Assembly (NCBI GenBank): GCA_003158755.1
Contig: PMLF01000178.1
Span: 1 to 8,397 of the forward strand
DNA from: Elusimicrobiota bacterium
GTDB taxonomy: Bacteria; Elusimicrobiota; Elusimicrobia; FEN-1173
DNA: 8,397 bases
Direction of reading: 5' to 3'
The position numbers and the translations under genes were made by a program. This document shows, piece after piece, positions 6,736 through 8,397 of this stretch. Position 1 is the first letter of the stretch; every line of letters starts with the position of its first letter. Under the pieces are notes generated by a model. The model saw nothing but the letters and a program-made list of their open reading frames with translations, had not been told where the DNA came from and did not search any database.

Positions 6736-6768
6736 CGGTATTCTACGGTTGCGGTAGAATATTGTCAA
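6736..6768 (-). promoter_or_regulatory. Strong sigma70-type promoter of the minus-strand operon
   Basis: Read on the minus strand, TTGACA (6768-6763) is a perfect -35 box. A 17-bp spacer separates it from TAGAAT (6745-6740), a near-perfect -10 box. Transcription should begin near 6733, giving a leader of about 98 nt to the ATG at 6635. It would drive the three small genes, the primase-helicase and the recombinases, since no other strong promoter is visible on that strand. The -10 box and half the spacer lie inside the inverted repeat described separately, which implies repression by occlusion. Confidence 0.8.
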
Positions 6769-6778
6769 TGCGTTCTAC
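6739..6778. promoter_or_regulatory. Putative XRE repressor operator: 8-bp inverted repeat plus third half-site
   Basis: TATTCTAC (6739-6746) and GTAGAATA (6754-6761) form a perfect 8-bp inverted repeat around a 7-bp spacer. A third half-site TTCTAC occurs at 6773-6778, 32 bp (about three helical turns) from the first, on the same face of the helix. The palindrome covers the -10 box of the minus-strand promoter. The third half-site abuts the position of a -35 box for the repressor's own promoter. Spacing, symmetry and location between divergent genes fit a dimeric HTH repressor that shuts the operon and tunes itself. Confidence 0.75.
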
Positions 6779-6797
6779 CCTTGGATTTTTAATGTCG

Positions 6798-6806
6798 TGC
6801 CATAAT
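6798..6806 (+). promoter_or_regulatory. Extended -10 promoter for the XRE repressor gene
   Basis: TGCCATAAT (6798-6806) is an extended -10 element with TG one base before CATAAT. The -35 region (about 6778-6783) is poor, which is usual when an extended -10 is present. Transcription would start near 6813, leaving about 27 nt to ATG 6840. The third operator half-site ends where the -35 box would begin. Confidence 0.55.
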
Positions 6807-6839
6807 ATGGGAAATGATTCGTTTCGCGAGGAAATCAAA

Positions 6840-7208
6840 ATGCCCCGGCGGGTGAAGACCAGGACTCCTTTCGCCCAACGGTTGGTCAACATCCGTTCCG
6901 CCAAGGGCTTGACCCAAATGGAACTCGCGCGGATGACGAGGTTGTCTCCGCGCGTCATCGCCCTTTATGAAACCCACATCCTCCAGCCCAACATGGCGGT
7001 CGTGGTCCGGCTGGCGAAGGTCCTCCAGGTCTCCTCGGACGACCTCCTGGGCCACAGGGCCGCGGTGAACCAAAAGACCGTCTCCCCGAAGGTCATCAAA
7101 CGGGCCAAATTGATTGACCACCTTTCCCCCACGCACAAGAAAGCCATCCTCGATCTGATCGACAGTTACCACCACAAAAGGGCCTCTCGGAAAAACGGCG
7201 TCGGCTAA
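6840..7208 (+). CDS. XRE/Cro-type HTH transcriptional repressor
   Basis: A 122-residue regulator. The HTH-3 domain spans about residues 11-71, from FAQRLVNIRSAKGLTQMELA through LSPRVIALYET and PNMAVVVRLAKVLQVSSDDLLG. This is the standard five-helix fold, with the recognition helix near residues 36-44. A second helical part (about 83-113, ending HKKAILDLIDSYHHK) resembles the short C-terminal helices of many element-borne XRE repressors and may aid dimerisation. There is no peptidase domain, so LexA-type self-cleavage is not expected. ATG 6840 is preceded by GAGG at 8-10 nt. The open frame reaches back to 6579 but would then include the promoter and operator, so that start is rejected. It is divergent from the operon, and the intervening operator makes it the probable switch controlling replication and recombination. 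Confidence 0.88.
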   Translation: MPRRVKTRTPFAQRLVNIRSAKGLTQMELARMTRLSPRVIALYETHILQPNMAVVVRLAKVLQVSSDDLLGHRAAVNQKTVSPKVIKRAKLIDHLSPTHKKAILDLIDSYHHKRASRKNGVG

Positions 7209-7234
7209 TCTTCCGACGTGGTTTTTAAAACGGC

Positions 7235-7271
7235 GAAACCGCCGGGCGCGCTGTTTGCGCCCGGCGGTTTC
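7235..7271 (+). terminator. Terminator-like hairpin after the XRE gene
   Basis: A perfect 15-bp stem (GAAACCGCCGGGCGC at 7235-7249 with its complement at 7257-7271) closes a 7-nt loop. The right arm ends in TTTC followed by TTCGCTT, an impure T tract. On the other strand the stem is followed by TTTT after a short gap, so it could act in both directions. It begins 27 nt after the repressor stop codon. Confidence 0.65.
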
Positions 7272-7281
7272 TTCGCTTGCC

Positions 7282-7410
7282 CCCGCCCTCCCTCACGGGT
7301 GGGCGGGCCGGGGTGGGAGGGTGGGGCAAAGCGGGCCGTGCACTCCGCGCCTGGTTCAGCGGCGCGGTGTGCACGGTGGCTTTTTACATGGACCGGGTTT
7401 TTCCTTCGCC
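7282..7410. repeat. Hairpin repeat unit 1 of a 130-bp tandem pair
   Basis: The unit has hairpin A (7282-7307: 11-bp C-rich/G-rich stem with one T·T mismatch, loop TCAC), a G-rich linker ending in AAAGCGGG, and hairpin B (7336-7376). A tail follows with T-run, ACATGG and a second T-run. Hairpin B has an 8-bp outer stem, a T·T mismatch, a 7-bp inner stem and the loop TGGTTCAGC. It is followed by TTTTT and could act as an intrinsic terminator. Confidence 0.85.
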
Positions 7411-7540
7411 CCCTCCCTCCCTGCACGGGAGGGAGGGCCGGGGAGGGTGGGTGGTGTAAAGCGGGCGCCGCACTCCGCGCCTGGTTCAGCGGCGCGGTGT
7501 GCGGCGGGGCTTTTCACATGGGCGGGGGTTTTTCCTTTCT
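7411..7540. repeat. Hairpin repeat unit 2 of a 130-bp tandem pair
   Basis: The same order as unit 1: hairpin A (7411-7437, perfect 11-bp stem, loop TGCAC), G-rich linker with AAAGCGGG, hairpin B (7466-7506), TTTT, ACATGG and a T-run. The inner stem and loop of hairpin B are identical to unit 1. The outer stem differs at three positions and all three partners have changed to restore pairing. Confidence 0.85.
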
Positions 7541-7546
7541 GCTTCT

Positions 7547-7583
7547 TCCGCCCCTTTGGGGCGGATGGCCGCCTCTGGCGGCC
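7547..7583. repeat. Two adjacent small hairpins (third A-type stem and a TCT-loop stem)
   Basis: TCCGCCCC / GGGGCGGA (7547-7565) with loop TTT occupies the place of hairpin A after unit 2. It is followed directly by GGCCGCC / GGCGGCC (7567-7583) with loop TCT. The unit then departs from the 130-bp pattern and becomes longer. Confidence 0.6.
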
Positions 7584-7628
7584 GGGTGGGGAAAGGGGAC
7601 CGGGGGGAGGGGGGCTCCCAGCCGTGCA

Positions 7629-7691
7629 GGCCCCCCGCCCCCCGCGCGCGGCCGCCTTGGGGCCGCGCGGTGTTGCGGGGGGAGGGGGGCC
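7629..7691. repeat. Nested stem structure with 15-nt outer arms
   Basis: Outer arms at 7629-7643 and 7677-7691 pair along 15 positions with a single G·A mismatch in the middle. Inside them a second perfect 9-bp stem is formed by CGCGCGGCC (7645-7653) and GGCCGCGCG (7661-7669) around a 7-nt loop. The two levels are almost continuous, giving a long coaxial helix with small bulges. Confidence 0.65.
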
Positions 7692-7716
7692 GCTTTAAGC
7701 ACGGCGGCATCCGGCA

Positions 7717-7737
7717 GCGCGGCCCTCTGGGCCGCGC
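7717..7737. repeat. Perfect 9-bp hairpin with TCT loop
   Basis: GCGCGGCCC / GGGCCGCGC with a three-base TCT loop. The same loop caps stems at 7567-7583 and 8114-8134, although the stem sequence here differs. Confidence 0.6.
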
Positions 7738-7810
7738 AATGGGCCGGGGCCGCATGGCAGCGCGACGGCGCGGCACCTTGGCCGCGACGGAAACGGAACG
7801 ACCGGGAGCC

Positions 7811-7854
7811 TTTGACATGGGAAGACTTTTACCACCCCGCCCACCTGGGGCGGG
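7811..7854. repeat. Third ACATGG tail plus A-type hairpin
   Basis: TTTGACATGGG (7811-7821), then ACTTTTACC, then CCCGCCC / GGGCGGG (7836-7854) repeats the tail-to-hairpin-A order of units 1 and 2. It lies 299 bp after the second ACATGG, so the unit between is expanded. Confidence 0.55.
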
Positions 7855-7858
7855 CCGC

Positions 7859-7927
7859 CCGCCGGGACGCTTTTTCCCGGCGGCGGGTGGGGAGGATGAC
7901 TTGGGGCAATACCCTCCGGGGGTATTG
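7859..7927. repeat. Two further perfect hairpins
   Basis: CCGCCGGGA / TCCCGGCGG (7859-7883) with a 7-nt loop ending in a T-run, and CAATACCC / GGGTATTG (7907-7927) with loop TCCGG. The second stem contains A-T pairs and so is not a product of GC bias. Confidence 0.55.
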
Positions 7928-8057
7928 TTGGTTTAAGCTCGACGGAAAACGACACCGCCGCGCGGGGTGAACCCAACGGCGGCCGGGCCTGGCCCGGACG
8001 ACGAAAAACACGGTTGGCGAGGATTTAACGCCGTTCCGCGACGATGGGACCCAAACC

Positions 8058-8134
8058 AGTGGCCCGTTGCATTTGTGCCGGGCCACTCCTCTGCCGCGCG
8101 GCGCGGCAGGGCAGCCGCCGCCTCTGGCGGCGGC
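8058..8134. repeat. Three consecutive perfect hairpins
   Basis: AGTGGCCCG / CGGGCCACT (8058-8087) has a 12-nt loop that can itself pair GCA with TGC. CTGCCGCG / CGCGGCAG (8091-8109) has loop CGG. GCCGCCGCC / GGCGGCGGC (8114-8134) has loop TCT. They are separated by only 3 to 4 bases. Confidence 0.6.
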
Positions 8135-8289
8135 AGGCGGGCTCCGACCGCCGGTGACCTGACGCAGGTTTGGGGCTAAGGTGCGCTGCCGCAGCCCCGC
8201 GCCCGCCTTTGGTGCGGGGACCGGCGGCGCGCCGACCACGGGCGCGGTGTGGAACGCCACCACCACCGACGACAGATTTTTAACCGGAG

Positions 8290-8390
8290 CTGGAAACAGT
8301 CACCACCCGGGGAAGCCAGCCGCCGCGACAGCGGCGGCGGCCAGACGCGCGGTGTGTGCGCGGCTGGCCGGGGACGGGCGAAGCCCGGCC
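8290..8390. repeat. Terminal hairpin group with a GAAA-capped stem
   Basis: CTG-GAAA-CAG (8290-8299) has a GNRA-type cap. GCCGCCGC / GCGGCGGC (8319-8338) has loop GACA. GGCCAG / CTGGCC (8339-8369) encloses a GCGC / GCGC stem. A short GGGC-GAA-GCCC stem follows within 8371-8390. The structure-rich sequence continues to the right edge of the window. Confidence 0.5.
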
Positions 8391-8397
8391 CCTGGCG

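Larger units (their letters stand above)
7209..8397. other. Long noncoding, hairpin-dense GC-rich region of unknown function
   Basis: About 1.2 kb after the repressor gene with no credible gene. The open frames here are driven by low stop density in GC-rich repeats and show no domain-like sequence. What it holds is foldable sequence nearly throughout: a terminator-like stem, a 130-bp tandem repeat, a nested 63-bp structure, and at least ten further perfect stems of 7 to 9 bp. Small A-rich bulges and a GAAA-capped hairpin (8290-8299) lie between them. The stems show compensatory differences between repeat copies, which argues that pairing itself is selected. It may be one large structured RNA transcribed from the repressor promoter or elsewhere, or a DNA array that folds when single-stranded (origin, transfer or recombination sites). 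I do not recognise a known RNA family. The region runs off the right edge. Confidence 0.75.

Noticed and set aside
6579..6839. Longer form of the XRE protein starting at 6579
   Set aside because: It would translate through the operator and both promoters. The domain begins only after ATG 6840, which has its own SD.
7336..7506. CRISPR array or tRNA genes suggested by repeated units and the TGGTTCAGC loop
   Set aside because: There are only two regular units, of 130 bp, with no short unique spacers. The loop resembles a tRNA T-loop only superficially and no acceptor stem or anticodon arm can be drawn.
7282..7540. Integron attC array
   Set aside because: The hairpins are foldable like attC sites, but I see no paired RYYYAAC / GTTRRRY boxes, no cassette genes between units, and the recombinases are not recognisably integron integrases.
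7218..7970. Long plus-strand open frame (250 codons) over the hairpin region
   Set aside because: Its translation is low-complexity Gly/Pro/Arg/Ala sequence produced by GC-rich palindromes. It begins with a terminator-like stem. The repeat copies change in a way that keeps base pairing rather than protein sequence.

Overview
The window is GC-rich bacterial DNA. It carries what looks like the core of a small integrating mobile element rather than ordinary chromosome. The host cannot be named from the sequence alone. Strong Shine-Dalgarno motifs, sigma70-type promoters and ATG starts point to a bacterium.

Layout. Nearly all genes lie on the minus strand in one compact block that reads from about 6740 down to 276. 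The order is: a 66-residue orphan protein, two tandem paralogous DUF5659-like small proteins, a large primase-helicase fusion (CHC2 zinc finger, Toprim, P-loop ATPase, winged helix), and three consecutive tyrosine recombinases whose ends overlap. The trio matches the arrangement known as 'recombinase in trio' (RIT). The first two recombinases keep the full R-K-H-R-H-Y catalytic set. The third has lost both active-site histidines and the tyrosine nucleophile, yet its reading frame is intact. A partial gene of unknown function follows at the left edge (248-1).

On the plus strand, an XRE/Cro-type repressor gene (6840-7208) is transcribed away from this block. The 6736-6810 interval between them has the form of a genetic switch. 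A near-consensus minus-strand promoter (TTGACA, 17 bp, TAGAAT) is overlaid by an 8-bp inverted repeat. A further half-site three helical turns away sits next to an extended -10 promoter for the repressor. The simplest reading is that the repressor holds replication and recombination genes silent, as in temperate phages, satellites and ICEs. No capsid, relaxase or conjugation gene is visible in this window.

Two noncoding regions stand out. The first is 3126-3265, between primase and recombinases. It packs six copies of a 9-bp motif (CGCGAAGTT and variants) into about 100 bp, including a 9-9-9 inverted pair shaped like a tyrosine-recombinase core site. The second is everything after the repressor gene (7209-8397). 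No credible gene is present there. Instead there is a 15-bp terminator-like hairpin, a tandem 130-bp repeat whose hairpins differ by compensatory base changes, and then a dense run of further GC-rich hairpins, some sharing the loop TCT. This is either a long structured RNA or a DNA-level array of foldable sites; I do not recognise its family.
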